Assembly: GCF_001757355.1 (NCBI RefSeq)
Contig: NZ_MINO01000013.1
Coordinates: 1 to 64,000, forward strand
Length of the DNA: 64,000 nt
Direction: 5' to 3'
Origin: Sphingobium phenoxybenzoativorans
GTDB lineage: Bacteria > Pseudomonadota > Alphaproteobacteria > Sphingomonadales > Sphingomonadaceae
This document shows, piece by piece, positions 42,900 through 52,991 of this stretch (position 1 is its first letter; each line of letters opens with the position of its first letter). A program made the translations under genes and the position numbers. The notes beneath the pieces were generated by a model. That model was not told the origin of the DNA, did not search any database, and worked only from the letters and a program-made list of their open reading frames with translations.

Positions 42900-43544
42900 A
42901 TGGTGCGTGAGGGGCGAATATTGTTGGCGGATGATCATCCGCTGGTCCGCGAAGGATTGCAGATAGCAATTCGTGCGCGCTTTCCGGGCATGATTGTCGA
43001 TGCGGTCGACAGCATAGAGGCGGCGGAAAGCGCGGTACGCGCGCACAAAGCCTATCGATTGATGCTGCTGGATTACCGGTTGCCTGACAGTGACGGCTTT
43101 TCCGGCTTCTTCCGGATGCAGCATGTATTGGGCACGACGCCCATCGCCATCATTTCCGCCCATGATGAGGAGGCGATTGTCACTGCCGCGCGCGCTATCG
43201 GCGCCGCCGGCTTTCTTTCCAAAACCCAGCCGCTCGATGAATTGGCGCGATCCATCGAAACCCTTTTGAATGGGAAGATCGTTTTCCCTGCGAATCTTGG
43301 GACGACAGGGGACCTCACAAAGCTGAAGGAACGGATTGAGAGCCTTACCACCGCCCAGATGCGCGTGCTTTCAGCGCTCGCGCGCGGGCATCTCAACAAA
43401 CAGATTGCGGGCGACCTGGATCTTTCCGAAGCAACCATAAAGGCACATTTGACTGCAATATTCAGGAAGCTAGAGGTTAATAACCGGCTTCAGGCGATGT
43501 TGGCGGTTCGAGCCTTCTTCAATCCGGAGGACAAGGGCACGTGA
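42900..43544 (+). CDS. NarL/FixJ-type response regulator
   Basis: 214 residues. Receiver domain with acidic pair Asp11-Asp12 (LLADDHPLV), phosphoacceptor Asp58 (LMLLDYRLPDSDG) and Lys in LSKTQPL, then a LuxR-type HTH (about 148-205; TTAQMRVLSALARGHLNKQIA, SEATIKAHLTAIFRKL). Transcription factor, presumably the output of the adjacent hybrid kinase. Its stop overlaps the kinase start by four bases. Confidence 0.92.
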   Translation: MVREGRILLADDHPLVREGLQIAIRARFPGMIVDAVDSIEAAESAVRAHKAYRLMLLDYRLPDSDGFSGFFRMQHVLGTTPIAIISAHDEEAIVTAARAIGAAGFLSKTQPLDELARSIETLLNGKIVFPANLGTTGDLTKLKERIESLTTAQMRVLSALARGHLNKQIAGDLDLSEATIKAHLTAIFRKLEVNNRLQAMLAVRAFFNPEDKGT

Positions 43545-46033
43545 TGATGGCCGGTGGAACGCCTAATCTCTGGCGTAATCTGCTTGTGGCCGCTCTTATC
43601 TCGATTGCACTCGTTTCGACTGCGTTATGGTTTGGCACTGAATATCGGCGCACAGCGGATACGACCGCTGCCGTCAATCTGTCCTTCCGGCAGCGGCTGG
43701 CGATTGAATCGGTCTTTTCGGAAATGAAGGACGGAGAAACCGGTCAGCGCGGCTATGTCATCACCGGCAATCCCGATTTCCTGCAGCCCTATAATAAGGC
43801 GCTCCGCGAAATGGACGGCACGCTGGCCAACCTCAGCCAATTACTGAAAAACGAGCCGGGAACGGCGCGAGATCTCCAGATATTGCGCCAATTGATCGAC
43901 CAGAAATTTGTCGAGATGAAGCGGGTCATCGACGTCAGGCAGCGGCAGGGGCTAAATGCTGCGGCGAGCGTGGTCATGGATGGCCGCGGCAAGCAGCTTA
44001 TGGACGCGCTGCGTACGCATGTGTCCAAGATGGTGATGGCAAGGAATGCGGCGCTTGCGCAGGATCTGGAATCGGAAAGCAACCGGACGGTCCACACCCT
44101 TGAAATCATATGGGGTGGCGTGGCGCTTGCCTCATTGGCTGCCTTCATCATCGCCTATATGCTGTGGGCAAGCCGCCGGGACAGCTATACCGCGCAGCGG
44201 CAAGCGATGGATCACCTGACCCGCCAGACCGCGATCTTCAAGAATACGCCAAGCCCGGTGATATTGATCAATCCCAGCGGCAGCATGGAAATCCTCAATC
44301 CAGCGGCTGAACATCTGTTCGGTTATCCCTCCACGGACCTTTTGCGCAGGGATATCTCCATCATCGCCAATATCGCGCCGGGAGAGGGGGCCTTTCTGGA
44401 CCGGCTGGGCGTTACCGGCGATCATATAGCCGAACCCTCCCGCCCGAATGTCGGGGCGCGCAGAAGCGATGGCAGCGTCGTGCCTGTGGATATCACGTTG
44501 GGCGTCATGCCTCTGGAGGATGGCATCCATATCGTCACATCGTTCAGCGATATTTCCGAGCGAGAGAAAATCGAACGGATGAAGGACCAGTTCCTGTCCA
44601 CAGTAAGCCATGAACTTCGCACGCCGCTTACGTCCATTGTCGGCTCTTTGGGGCTGCTGCGCGGCGGTGTCGCGGAGGAGCTTGCGCCAGGCGCGCAGCG
44701 ATTGGTGGTCATTGCGGAGAGCAATGCGAACCGGCTTATCCGCATCGTGAACGATCTGCTGGATGTTGAGAAACTGCAGTCCGGCCAGATGACGTTCGAT
44801 TTCCAGCCGCTTGATCTTCGGACGATCGTGGAGAAGGCGGCGGATGCGATGCGCGGTCTATCGGCCACGCGGAATATTCGCATAGAGATTGGCGATAACG
44901 ATGCTCCCGTCATCGTTCGCGGCGATGGCGATCGTCTTATACAGGTTGTTACCAATCTGGTGTCCAATGCCGTAAAATTTTCTCCGGAAGGGTCCACTGT
45001 CTCGGTGCTCTGCGGAACGCAGGGAAGCCATGCAAACATCAGGGTCGCGGATCAGGGACCTGGCATTGAACCCGGTCTCAGGGAGCGTTTGTTTACCCGC
45101 TTCGCTCAGGGGCTGGGCTCCTCGACCTCCGCCACGCAGGGTACGGGCCTTGGCCTGGCGATTTCGCGTGAGATTGTGCGGAATCATGGCGGCGACATCT
45201 GGCTGGAGGATGCGGCTGGCGGAGGAAGCGTCTTTGCCTTCAACATTCCTCTATGGAATGTTCTGACCGGGCAGGAGGACCTGAACGGTGCTCCCCGCCT
45301 GCTGGTCTATGCCGATGCGGTTGGCGCAGAAACGATAAGCGCTGGTTTCGCCGAGCGCGCGATCCGCGCGGATGCCGTCAGTTCACCGGAGGCTGCGCTG
45401 GCGGCGATTGAGGGCCGGTCCTACGTCGCGATGGTCCTGGATTTTCAGTTTGCCGCTGATGACGCATTGCCCCTTTTGGGAGTGATACGGTCGCATCCCC
45501 GCGCCCGGAATTTGCCGGTCATCGCGATCTCCAGTGAAGATCCGCCGCTGGAGGCGGCGCAGACAGCCTCGCTCGACATTATCGACTGGATAGAAAAGCC
45601 GATACAATCCGCGCGCCTGAGTGACGCGATCGAGTCCGCCATCAAACGTACCTCCGGGCATATCCCCCTGGTGCTGCATGTGGATGATGACAGCGATCTG
45701 CTGGAAATCACCGCCAAGGCGCTGAGCGGCCTTGCGCGGATAGCCCAGGCGACCGACGTGGCCTCCGCCCGTGCATTTCTTGCGGAGCACCGGGTGGACA
45801 TAGCGATCATAGATTTGGCTCTGCCGGATGGATCGGGTCATGATATATTGGCTGATCTGAACGCGCGGCAGGGGCCTGCGACGCCCGTCATCATCTATTC
45901 CGCACAGGATGGTGGATTGGCGCTGGCGCGGGATGTTGAGGCGGTGCTGACGAAATCCAAACGCTCGTTGCCAAATCTTGTCGAAACTGTGCTGTCTATC
46001 GTGGAGCGTCGGAAGGGAGAGGAGGGCCTATGA
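43541..46033 (+). CDS. CHASE3-PAS hybrid histidine kinase with two receivers
   Basis: 830 residues. Transmembrane helix (about 13-31), periplasmic CHASE3 sensor (about 35-180; ETGQRGYVITGNPDFLQPYN region), second helix (about 188-210), PAS (about 228-345), HisKA with His357 (STVSHELRTPL), and HATPase (VTNLVSNAVKFSPEG; GTGLGLAISREIV). Two receivers follow. The first (about 595-700) is weakly conserved, with Asp in LDFQFA, and the second (about 705-820) is canonical (HVDDDSDLLE, IIDLALPDGSG). GTG 43541 overlaps the regulator stop; ATG 43544 is equally possible. The sensed signal is unknown. Confidence 0.92.
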   Translation: MMMAGGTPNLWRNLLVAALISIALVSTALWFGTEYRRTADTTAAVNLSFRQRLAIESVFSEMKDGETGQRGYVITGNPDFLQPYNKALREMDGTLANLSQLLKNEPGTARDLQILRQLIDQKFVEMKRVIDVRQRQGLNAAASVVMDGRGKQLMDALRTHVSKMVMARNAALAQDLESESNRTVHTLEIIWGGVALASLAAFIIAYMLWASRRDSYTAQRQAMDHLTRQTAIFKNTPSPVILINPSGSMEILNPAAEHLFGYPSTDLLRRDISIIANIAPGEGAFLDRLGVTGDHIAEPSRPNVGARRSDGSVVPVDITLGVMPLEDGIHIVTSFSDISEREKIERMKDQFLSTVSHELRTPLTSIVGSLGLLRGGVAEELAPGAQRLVVIAESNANRLIRIVNDLLDVEKLQSGQMTFDFQPLDLRTIVEKAADAMRGLSATRNIRIEIGDNDAPVIVRGDGDRLIQVVTNLVSNAVKFSPEGSTVSVLCGTQGSHANIRVADQGPGIEPGLRERLFTRFAQGLGSSTSATQGTGLGLAISREIVRNHGGDIWLEDAAGGGSVFAFNIPLWNVLTGQEDLNGAPRLLVYADAVGAETISAGFAERAIRADAVSSPEAALAAIEGRSYVAMVLDFQFAADDALPLLGVIRSHPRARNLPVIAISSEDPPLEAAQTASLDIIDWIEKPIQSARLSDAIESAIKRTSGHIPLVLHVDDDSDLLEITAKALSGLARIAQATDVASARAFLAEHRVDIAIIDLALPDGSGHDILADLNARQGPATPVIIYSAQDGGLALARDVEAVLTKSKRSLPNLVETVLSIVERRKGEEGL

Positions 46034-46413
46034 CTGAACGGCTGAAAATCCTCTATGTGGATGATGAACCGGATATCAGGATCATCGTGGAAATGGCGCT
46101 GGGGCTGGATGAGGCCATGGACGTCAAACTGGCCGAATCCGGGTATGAGGGGCTTGAACTGCTTGGTCGCGATGGCTGGATTCCCGACATTGCGCTGATC
46201 GACATGATGATGCCCGGCATGTCCGGCATGGATATGCTCGGCGCGATGCGGGCGCGGGAGGATGTTCGCGCCGTACCCGTTGTTTTCGTGACGGCAAGCG
46301 CGCGGCAGGACGACATGAACCGCTATGTCGATGCCGGTGCGATCGGTGTGATAAGCAAGCCCTTTGACCCTATGAGCTTGGCAAGGACCGTGCGGGAATA
46401 TTCCGAGCGGTAG
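46030..46413 (+). CDS. Single-domain response regulator
   Basis: 127 residues, receiver only: acidic pair in YVDDEPD, phosphoacceptor Asp58 (ALIDMMMPGMSG), Thr in VFVTASA and Lys in ISKPFDP. It overlaps the hybrid kinase stop by four bases. With no output domain it probably works by protein contact, or as a phosphate sink or shuttle with the Hpt protein. Confidence 0.92.
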   Translation: MTERLKILYVDDEPDIRIIVEMALGLDEAMDVKLAESGYEGLELLGRDGWIPDIALIDMMMPGMSGMDMLGAMRAREDVRAVPVVFVTASARQDDMNRYVDAGAIGVISKPFDPMSLARTVREYSER

Positions 46414-46560
46414 CAATTGGGCGCTGCCCGTGCCCGAATGAGCGGGTCGCCGACCGGCTTCATGACCCAAGGAACAATATGGCGTTTGGAGGCAGTGTCC
46501 TATCGACGGGCGCTGCCTTCGTTCGTAAGGGGGAGGGCCAGGGGAGGAGCAGTAAGGATA

Positions 46561-48591
46561 ATGATGAAACCGGCCGATAGTTTGCCAGCAATTCTCTGCC
46601 TGTTTTCAGGCTTTGCCGTTTCTTGCTCCGCAATGGCTCAGGAGCCGGTCGATACAAGCTCGGACATCGTGGTGCTTGGCCAGGGCCTGCCTCTGCCCCC
46701 CGGCACGCCCGCCTATGGGTCAGTGACGATAGATCGTGATCGATTGACCAATTCCGCATCCGGCCGGATTGAAAGCGTGCTGGGCGATGTTGCGGGCTTC
46801 CAGCAGTTTCGCCGTTCGGACAGCCGTTCGGCCAACCCGTCGGCGCAGGGCGCGACCTTGCGCGCCCTTGGAGGCAATGCGTCCAGCCGTACCCTGGTGA
46901 TTCTGGACGGTGTTCCGATGGCCGATCCTTTCTTCGGCTATATCCCGTTCAGCGCGTTGGTCCCTGACCGGCTTTCCATGGTGCGGGTGACGCGCGGTGG
47001 TGGTGTCGGCGCATTCGGCGCCGGGGCGGTTGCCGGATCGATCGAGCTGGCGAGCGCCACGCGGGAGGAGCTTCCCACGGTATCCGGCAGCGCCTTCTAC
47101 GGCAGCAAGGACGCGACCGAAGTTTCGGCAAGCTTCACGCCCGATGTCGGCAACGGCTTCATCTCGCTGTCGGGCCGGTGGGACCGCGGCGATGGCTTCC
47201 TGACAACACCGCGCGATCAGCGCGTCGCCGCCACCGCGCCCGCTGCCTATGATGGCTGGTCGGTCGGCCTGCGCGCCGTCGCGCCACTCGCCCCCGACAT
47301 GGAGGTTCAGTTTCGAGGTCTAGTTTTTCATGACGACCGTACACTGCGCTTCGCAGGCGCGGACAGCATGAGCCAGGGCCAGGATGGCAGCATCCGCTTC
47401 GTCGCGCGTGGGCCGTGGAAGGTGGATGCCCTAGCCTATATCCAGGCGCGTAATTTCAGTAACATCGTCATCAGCTCGTCAACTTTCCGTAAGTCGCTCG
47501 ACCAGCGCAACACGCCTTCGACGGGTCTGGGCGGCAAGATTGAAATCCGGCCGCCCATCGGGGATGCGCATGTCCTGCGGGTGGGCGTCGATACGCGCCT
47601 GTCGAACGGCGATATGTATGAGGTCGCCTATAACGCCAATCTCGCGGCCAATCCGGTGACGGCGCGTCGCCATGCGGGCGGAAAGCAGAGCACCACCGGC
47701 TTCTTCGTCGAGGATGACTGGACGATCGGCCGCCTGATCCTGACCGGCGGTGCGCGCGCCGACCGATGGACGATCACTGACGGCTTCTTCGAAACGCGCA
47801 ACCCGGCCGGAACCGTCACCGGCGATACGCGCTATGCCGACCGCAGCGACTGGCAGTTCAGCGGCCGCGCTGGCGCTCTGCTTCGGCTGAGCGATGCGGT
47901 GGCGCTGCGCGGTGCGGGCTATACCGGCTTCCGGCTGCCGACCCTCAACGAACTCTACCGCCCGTTCACGGTCTTTCCGATCACAACGCGGGCGAACGCA
48001 GCGCTGGTGCCGGAGAAGTTGAAGGGCGTGGAGGCCGGCGTCGACCTGACGCCGGTGAAGGGTGTGAGCCTTGGCGTCACCGCCTTCTATAACCGGCTGG
48101 ACAACGCTATCTCCAACCGGACGATCGACGCTATCACCCGCATCCGCGAGAATGTCGACGCCATCGTCGCCAAGGGCGTGGAGGTGACGGCGAACGCGCA
48201 CCTGACGCCAGCATTGTCTCTGTCGGGCTCCTATGCCTACAGCCACAGCACCGTGAAGGCGCCGGGGCAGTTGTTCAACGGCCTCCGCCCGTCACAGACC
48301 CCGCGCCATGCCGCCAGCGCGACTATCGCCTGGCAATCGGAAACAGGACCGTCTCTCTCAACCACGCTACGCTATGTGGCGAAGCAATATGAGGATGACC
48401 TGCAGACCGACATATTGCCGGATGCATTCACGATGGATGCTGTTGTAAAACTGCCGCTCGGTCATGGCATGACCCTGACGGCGCGGGGAGAGAATCTTTT
48501 CGACGCGACTGTCGTGACGCGCAATGTCGGAGGATCAATGGATCTGGGCACGCCGCGCACATTGTGGATTGGTTTTGGATTTTCTTATTAG
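46561..48591 (+). CDS. TonB-dependent outer-membrane receptor
   Basis: 676 residues. Signal peptide (MMKPADSLPAILCLFSGFAV..AMAQ), plug (DIVVLGQGLPLPPG; LRALGGNASSRTLVILDGVP; VRVTRGGGVGAFGAGAVAGS), and barrel ending in the C-terminal aromatic motif GFGFSY. ATG 46561 follows AAGGATA. The longer frame back to 46417 lacks a signal peptide at its start. The ligand is unknown. It lies after the two-component operon and 20 bases before acetyl-CoA synthetase, so receptor and synthetase may be co-transcribed. Confidence 0.9.
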   Translation: MMKPADSLPAILCLFSGFAVSCSAMAQEPVDTSSDIVVLGQGLPLPPGTPAYGSVTIDRDRLTNSASGRIESVLGDVAGFQQFRRSDSRSANPSAQGATLRALGGNASSRTLVILDGVPMADPFFGYIPFSALVPDRLSMVRVTRGGGVGAFGAGAVAGSIELASATREELPTVSGSAFYGSKDATEVSASFTPDVGNGFISLSGRWDRGDGFLTTPRDQRVAATAPAAYDGWSVGLRAVAPLAPDMEVQFRGLVFHDDRTLRFAGADSMSQGQDGSIRFVARGPWKVDALAYIQARNFSNIVISSSTFRKSLDQRNTPSTGLGGKIEIRPPIGDAHVLRVGVDTRLSNGDMYEVAYNANLAANPVTARRHAGGKQSTTGFFVEDDWTIGRLILTGGARADRWTITDGFFETRNPAGTVTGDTRYADRSDWQFSGRAGALLRLSDAVALRGAGYTGFRLPTLNELYRPFTVFPITTRANAALVPEKLKGVEAGVDLTPVKGVSLGVTAFYNRLDNAISNRTIDAITRIRENVDAIVAKGVEVTANAHLTPALSLSGSYAYSHSTVKAPGQLFNGLRPSQTPRHAASATIAWQSETGPSLSTTLRYVAKQYEDDLQTDILPDAFTMDAVVKLPLGHGMTLTARGENLFDATVVTRNVGGSMDLGTPRTLWIGFGFSY

Positions 48592-48611
48592 GCCAGGAGT
48601 AGCAGCAGCAA

Positions 48612-50555
48612 ATGTCCGAAGATCTTTTTCCAGTGCCCGCAGAATGGTCCTCTGGCACTTCGATGACGAAGGATCGCCGCGCTGCCGATCATGCCCGTTC
48701 GCTTGACGATGGTGAGGGCTATTGGCTGGAGCAGGCGCGCCGTCTCGATTGGGTGACGCCGCCGTCCAGGGCGAATGAGAGCAGCTTTGCCGAGGGCGAT
48801 TTCGGCGTCAAATGGTTCGCCGATGGCGTGCTTAACGTGTCCGCCAATTGCATCGACCGGCATCTGGCGACACGCGCTGATGACGTTGCGATTATCTGGG
48901 AGCCGGATGATCCCAGCGAAACGCCGCGTATCTTCACCTATCGCGAGCTTCATGAAAATGTCTGCCGTTTCGCCAATGTGCTGAAAGGCGCGGGCGCGAA
49001 GAAGGGCGACCGGGTCACCGTCTACATGCCGATGATTCCGGAAGCCGCCTTCGCGCTTCTCGCCTGTGCGCGCATCGGCGCCATACACAGCGTCGTGTTT
49101 GGCGGGTTTTCGCCGGAAGCGCTTGCCGGCCGGATTACGGATTGCGATTCCAATATCGTTATCACCGCCGACGAAGGCCGGCGCGGTGGCAAGAAGGTTC
49201 CGCTGAAAACCAATGTCGACGAGGCGCTGAAGCATTGCAATTCGGTGCGGAAGGTGATCGTCGTGAAGGCGACCGGCGGCGCGATTGTGATGGAGCCGGG
49301 CCGCGACCTATGGCTTGACGAAGAAACCGCAAAGGTTTCTTCTGAATGCCCCGCTGAACCTATGTCCGCCGAGGACCCGCTCTTTATCCTGTATACGTCC
49401 GGTTCGACCGGTAAGCCGAAAGGCGTCCTGCATACGACTGGCGGTTACCTGCTATGGGCTAGCCTGACGCATGAGCTGTGTTTTGATTACAGGCCGGGCG
49501 ACGTCTACTGGTGCGCGGCCGACATCGGCTGGGTGACGGGCCATTCCTATATCGTTTACGGTCCGCTCGCGAATGGCGCGACGACGTTGATGTATGAAGG
49601 GTTGCCGAACTGGCCGACGCCAAGCCGTATCTGGCAAGTCGCCGAACGGCACAAGGCGCATACGGTGTTCACCGCGCCGACCGTGCTGCGCGCGCTTATG
49701 AAAGAGGGCGATGATTTCGTTACCTCGGTGGACCGGTCTTCGATCCGCCTGCTCGGCACGGTGGGCGAACCGATCAACCCCGAAGCCTGGCGCTGGTATC
49801 ATAGCGTTGTGGGTGAGGGGCGCTGCCCGATCATCGACACCTGGTGGCAGACCGAGACAGGCGCAGCGATGATCGCGCCGATGCCCGGCGCGACCGATCT
49901 CAAGCCGGGTAGCGCAACATTGCCCATGCCGGGCGTCGAACCACAGATCGTGGACGGCGATGGCAAGATCCTCGATGGCGCCTGTGAGGGCAACCTCGTC
50001 ATCGCCCGGTCGTGGCCGGGCCAGATGCGGACGGTCTATGGCGATCATGATCGCTTCTTCCAGACCTATTTTTCGACTTTCCCCGGCAAATATACGACCG
50101 GGGACGGCGCGCGGCGCGATGCTGACGGCTATTACTGGATCACCGGGCGGGTCGATGATGTCATCAACGTGTCCGGCCATCGCATGGGCACGGCCGAGGT
50201 GGAAAGCGCGCTGGTGCTTCATGAAACTGTCGCGGAGGCCGCTGTGGTCGGCATGCCGCACGACATTAAGGGGCAGGGCATTTACGCCTATGTGACGCTG
50301 AATGCGAATGAGGAGCCGAGCGAGGAGTTGCGCAAAGCGCTAATCAAATGGGTTCGTACGGAAATTGGCCCAATCGCAACGCCGGATGTCGTGCAGTTCG
50401 CGCCCGGCTTGCCCAAAACCCGTTCCGGCAAGATAATGCGGCGGATATTGCGCAAAATTGCGGAGGGGGAAATCTCTCCGCAAGCGCTTGGCGACACCTC
50501 GACTTTGGCTGATCCGTCGGTTGTCGATAATCTGGTGGCGAACCGCGTAGGTTAG
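48612..50555 (+). CDS. acs: Acetyl-CoA synthetase
   Basis: 647 residues, the full length of Acs. AMP-binding signature [49 protein letters not shown], and the C-terminal [11 protein letters not shown] whose Lys is the catalytic and acetyl-regulated residue. Activates acetate to acetyl-CoA through acetyl-AMP. Good AGGAGT ribosome site 10 or so bases before ATG 48612. The 20-base gap to the upstream TonB receptor suggests shared transcription. Confidence 0.96.
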   Translation: MSEDLFPVPAEWSSGTSMTKDRRAADHARSLDDGEGYWLEQARRLDWVTPPSRANESSFAEGDFGVKWFADGVLNVSANCIDRHLATRADDVAIIWEPDDPSETPRIFTYRELHENVCRFANVLKGAGAKKGDRVTVYMPMIPEAAFALLACARIGAIHSVVFGGFSPEALAGRITDCDSNIVITADEGRRGGKKVPLKTNVDEALKHCNSVRKVIVVKATGGAIVMEPGRDLWLDEETAKVSSECPAEPMSAEDPLFILYTSGSTGKPKGVLHTTGGYLLWASLTHELCFDYRPGDVYWCAADIGWVTGHSYIVYGPLANGATTLMYEGLPNWPTPSRIWQVAERHKAHTVFTAPTVLRALMKEGDDFVTSVDRSSIRLLGTVGEPINPEAWRWYHSVVGEGRCPIIDTWWQTETGAAMIAPMPGATDLKPGSATLPMPGVEPQIVDGDGKILDGACEGNLVIARSWPGQMRTVYGDHDRFFQTYFSTFPGKYTTGDGARRDADGYYWITGRVDDVINVSGHRMGTAEVESALVLHETVAEAAVVGMPHDIKGQGIYAYVTLNANEEPSEELRKALIKWVRTEIGPIATPDVVQFAPGLPKTRSGKIMRRILRKIAEGEISPQALGDTSTLADPSVVDNLVANRVG

Positions 50556-50569
50556 GACATGAAATGAAG

Positions 50570-50596
50570 GTAGCGGCGCCGATTGTGCGCCGCTAC
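50570..50596. terminator. Hairpin between convergent acs and RidA-like genes
   Basis: Perfect 10-bp stem GTAGCGGCGC / GCGCCGCTAC with a 7-base loop, centred between two convergent genes. There is no T-run on either side, so it may be a bidirectional barrier or a Rho-aided terminator. Confidence 0.5.
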
Positions 50597-50638
50597 TCGA
50601 TGTTCCCTGATGTTCTGGGCGCAACTCTCGCCCGCAGA

Positions 50639-51145
50639 CTATTTCCCTTCGGGAGCCTTTGCAGCGATCGCCTCTATCTCGATGAGGAAATAGGGACCAG
50701 CCAGCCCCGCCACTTGAACTGTGGAGCGGGCGGCGAGGTTGGGGTTTTCGGGCGTCCCGAAAAATTCCTTATAGGCGGCGTTGAACCCGGCAAAATCCAT
50801 CTTGCCGCCCAGTTTCGGGTCCCCGGCGACGAACACGGTCAGCTTCACGATGTCGGACATGGAATAGCCGATTTTCGCCAGCGAAGCCTTTATCTTGGTG
50901 AAGGTGTTGACGGCCTGGGTGTGCGTATCGCCGAACGCCTCAAAACTGTCGGTTTTCCCCTCCTCGATGGGGGAAGCAATCGCGCCGCTGAGGATCACGA
51001 TTTCGGAATTGGGTGGAATGGTCACGCCGTCCAGGATGATCGCGGGCGGCGGATTGGTGTGGCGTTCTATGCCCGCGGCTGAGGCTTGGCCCGCGAACGC
51101 CAGTTGGCCGGCCAGTGCCGCTGCAACAATATATGCCTTCTTCAT
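50639..51145 (-). CDS. Exported RidA/YjgF-family protein
   Basis: 168 residues: signal peptide (MKKAYIVAAALAGQLAFAGQASA) followed by a full RidA domain. The catalytic Arg is present (Arg140 in AARSTVQVAGL), as is the C-terminal IEIEAIA. Cytosolic RidA hydrolyses reactive enamines and imines. An exported form would do so in the periplasm. It lies 36 bases downstream of a Tat-exported amine oxidase, whose immediate product is an imine, which makes a joint pathway likely (inference). AAGGAG nine bases before ATG 51145. Confidence 0.88.
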   Translation of the reverse strand: MKKAYIVAAALAGQLAFAGQASAAGIERHTNPPPAIILDGVTIPPNSEIVILSGAIASPIEEGKTDSFEAFGDTHTQAVNTFTKIKASLAKIGYSMSDIVKLTVFVAGDPKLGGKMDFAGFNAAYKEFFGTPENPNLAARSTVQVAGLAGPYFLIEIEAIAAKAPEGK

Positions 51146-51181
51146 CCCAAAAACTCCTTGCCGGGTTTGGGCGGCTCAGCA

Positions 51182-52753
51182 TCATGCTGCCGCCGCGGTT
51201 CCTTTCACATGGCCAGCGATACCGGCGATGGCGCGGTGAGCCGAAAGAATGGCCCCCTCCTGCCATCCGGTGAGGCGGCTTAGCCAGTCCGCCGCGAACC
51301 AGACCCGTCCGTCCGGTTCGTTAAGCTGCGCGTAGGCGCCCTCAGTGCCGGGCAAATCGGTCTGGCCAACGCAGCCCAACTGATATGGAATCTGCGCCCA
51401 GTTGATGTAGATCGGCTTTGTCAGGTCGCCGCCATGGCCGGGGTGGAGAATTTCGACCGAACGGCGAGATTCCGCGAGCTTGCCGTTCATGTCGAGCTTC
51501 CCGAATGGAGTGAGCGAACCGTCATCCTCTCTTTCAAGATTGAATCCGGCAACGATTACGCCCTTGTCAGAGAAAAGCTTCGCGCTGGGATACCAGACCA
51601 GGTCGACCATCTCCTTCAGGAAAGAGATGCCGCCATAGATGTTATTTTCCTTTTCCCAGAAACGCGGCGCTTCCCACGCCACCTTGTAAAGCGCATTCGC
51701 CTTGATCGCAGTGGCGGCGGCGATCGTCTGGCGAGAAAGGCCCTTTACGCTTTTCAGGATCGGCGCGGGCATGGTGCATATGCAGAAATCGGCGTGCAGC
51801 TTCACCGGTTTGCCGCTCTGTGTGCAGGTTACCTCCACACCCCTGGCGGTGTTCCGGATCTCGCTCACCGGGGACTCATAGCGGACGATATCGCCCAGCG
51901 ATGCGGCAAAGGCGTATGGGATGCGGTCCATGCCGCCGACCGGCTGGAACATCGTCGCCTGCCAATCAATATGTTCCTCGTAAAATTCCCCTTTGGTCAT
52001 GTCGGCTTCAAGCAGTTCCGACAAAGGAATAGGCGTGTGGAATTTCTGCTGAACCGGCCCAGCGCCGCGCGCGACCGCATATCCACCGCGCTCTGTGCCC
52101 TTATATTTCATGTCTGCGTCAAGGTCGCCGAAGCCCTTGACCAAATAGCGCAGCTTCTTCAGCTCCTCCGGCGTCATGAGGTCGTCCAGCGTGTGCTGAT
52201 CAATGGCCTTGGCCAGCAACTCCGCAAGATGCCCGCGCGTGTCATGCATCACCCGGCGCTGTTCAACGGGTTTGCCGCCATTCATCGCGGCCGACTGCAT
52301 CAGCGCGGAGCGGGATGTGTTGATCTCGACTTCAAGTTCGACGCCCAGTTCGGAACAATATCCCAGCACATGCTTGTGGATGGACGGCAGGCGGGCCGGG
52401 CCCATGTTGAAATAATGCCCTTCCTCCCACGAACATTCCTGTTTCGTACCGTCGATGAATTCGACCGTCGTGCCTTTGCGCGCTGTCCAGTTGCGTCCGC
52501 CGGGGCGCTTCGCAGCCTCCAGCACGATAGGTTCGAATCCCGCCTTGCGCAGTTCATAGGCAGCGGTCAGGCCCGCTATTCCGCCGCCAGCAATGACGAC
52601 TTTGCGCCCCTTGCCGAAATCGGCGGGCATTGAGGGCAGGGTCGATGCTTCCGCGCGCGGGATCATGCCCAGAGCCTGCATGGCGGAAAAGGTTGCGGCA
52701 TAGCCGCCAGCGATGGCGACCTGGTTCAGGAAATCGCGGCGGGTGATGCTCAT
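51182..52753 (-). CDS. Tat-exported flavin amine oxidase
   Basis: 523 residues. Twin-arginine signal (ITRRDFLNQ), then the FAD motif VVIAGGGIAGLTAAYELRKAG with GGRNWT, and the C-terminal FAD-contacting WLSRLTGWQEGAILSAHRAI of the monoamine/L-amino-acid oxidase family. It folds with FAD in the cytoplasm and is exported. It should oxidise an amine or amino acid to an imine, releasing H2O2 in the periplasm. Substrate unknown. Forms a two-gene operon with the exported RidA homologue. Confidence 0.88.
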   Translation of the reverse strand: MSITRRDFLNQVAIAGGYAATFSAMQALGMIPRAEASTLPSMPADFGKGRKVVIAGGGIAGLTAAYELRKAGFEPIVLEAAKRPGGRNWTARKGTTVEFIDGTKQECSWEEGHYFNMGPARLPSIHKHVLGYCSELGVELEVEINTSRSALMQSAAMNGGKPVEQRRVMHDTRGHLAELLAKAIDQHTLDDLMTPEELKKLRYLVKGFGDLDADMKYKGTERGGYAVARGAGPVQQKFHTPIPLSELLEADMTKGEFYEEHIDWQATMFQPVGGMDRIPYAFAASLGDIVRYESPVSEIRNTARGVEVTCTQSGKPVKLHADFCICTMPAPILKSVKGLSRQTIAAATAIKANALYKVAWEAPRFWEKENNIYGGISFLKEMVDLVWYPSAKLFSDKGVIVAGFNLEREDDGSLTPFGKLDMNGKLAESRRSVEILHPGHGGDLTKPIYINWAQIPYQLGCVGQTDLPGTEGAYAQLNEPDGRVWFAADWLSRLTGWQEGAILSAHRAIAGIAGHVKGTAAAA

Positions 52754-52991
52754 GCGCCCACCCCCCTGAAAAGCTGTTCCGCCTGCTTGCTGGCGACACC
52801 TGTCTGCTTGGATGGAATCATACCCGTTACGCCCCTCGAACCGGTTGATACAGCGAGGCTAGTGCGTGGTTAATGAGCGGTCAAGCAGCAGCGAGAATGG
52901 TGATTTCCTCCTTAAAACATCATGTCCGTAACGGCCGCAACGGCGCAATGAGCGGATCGATTTCGATGCCGGGATTTGTTACGGCCTGCGG

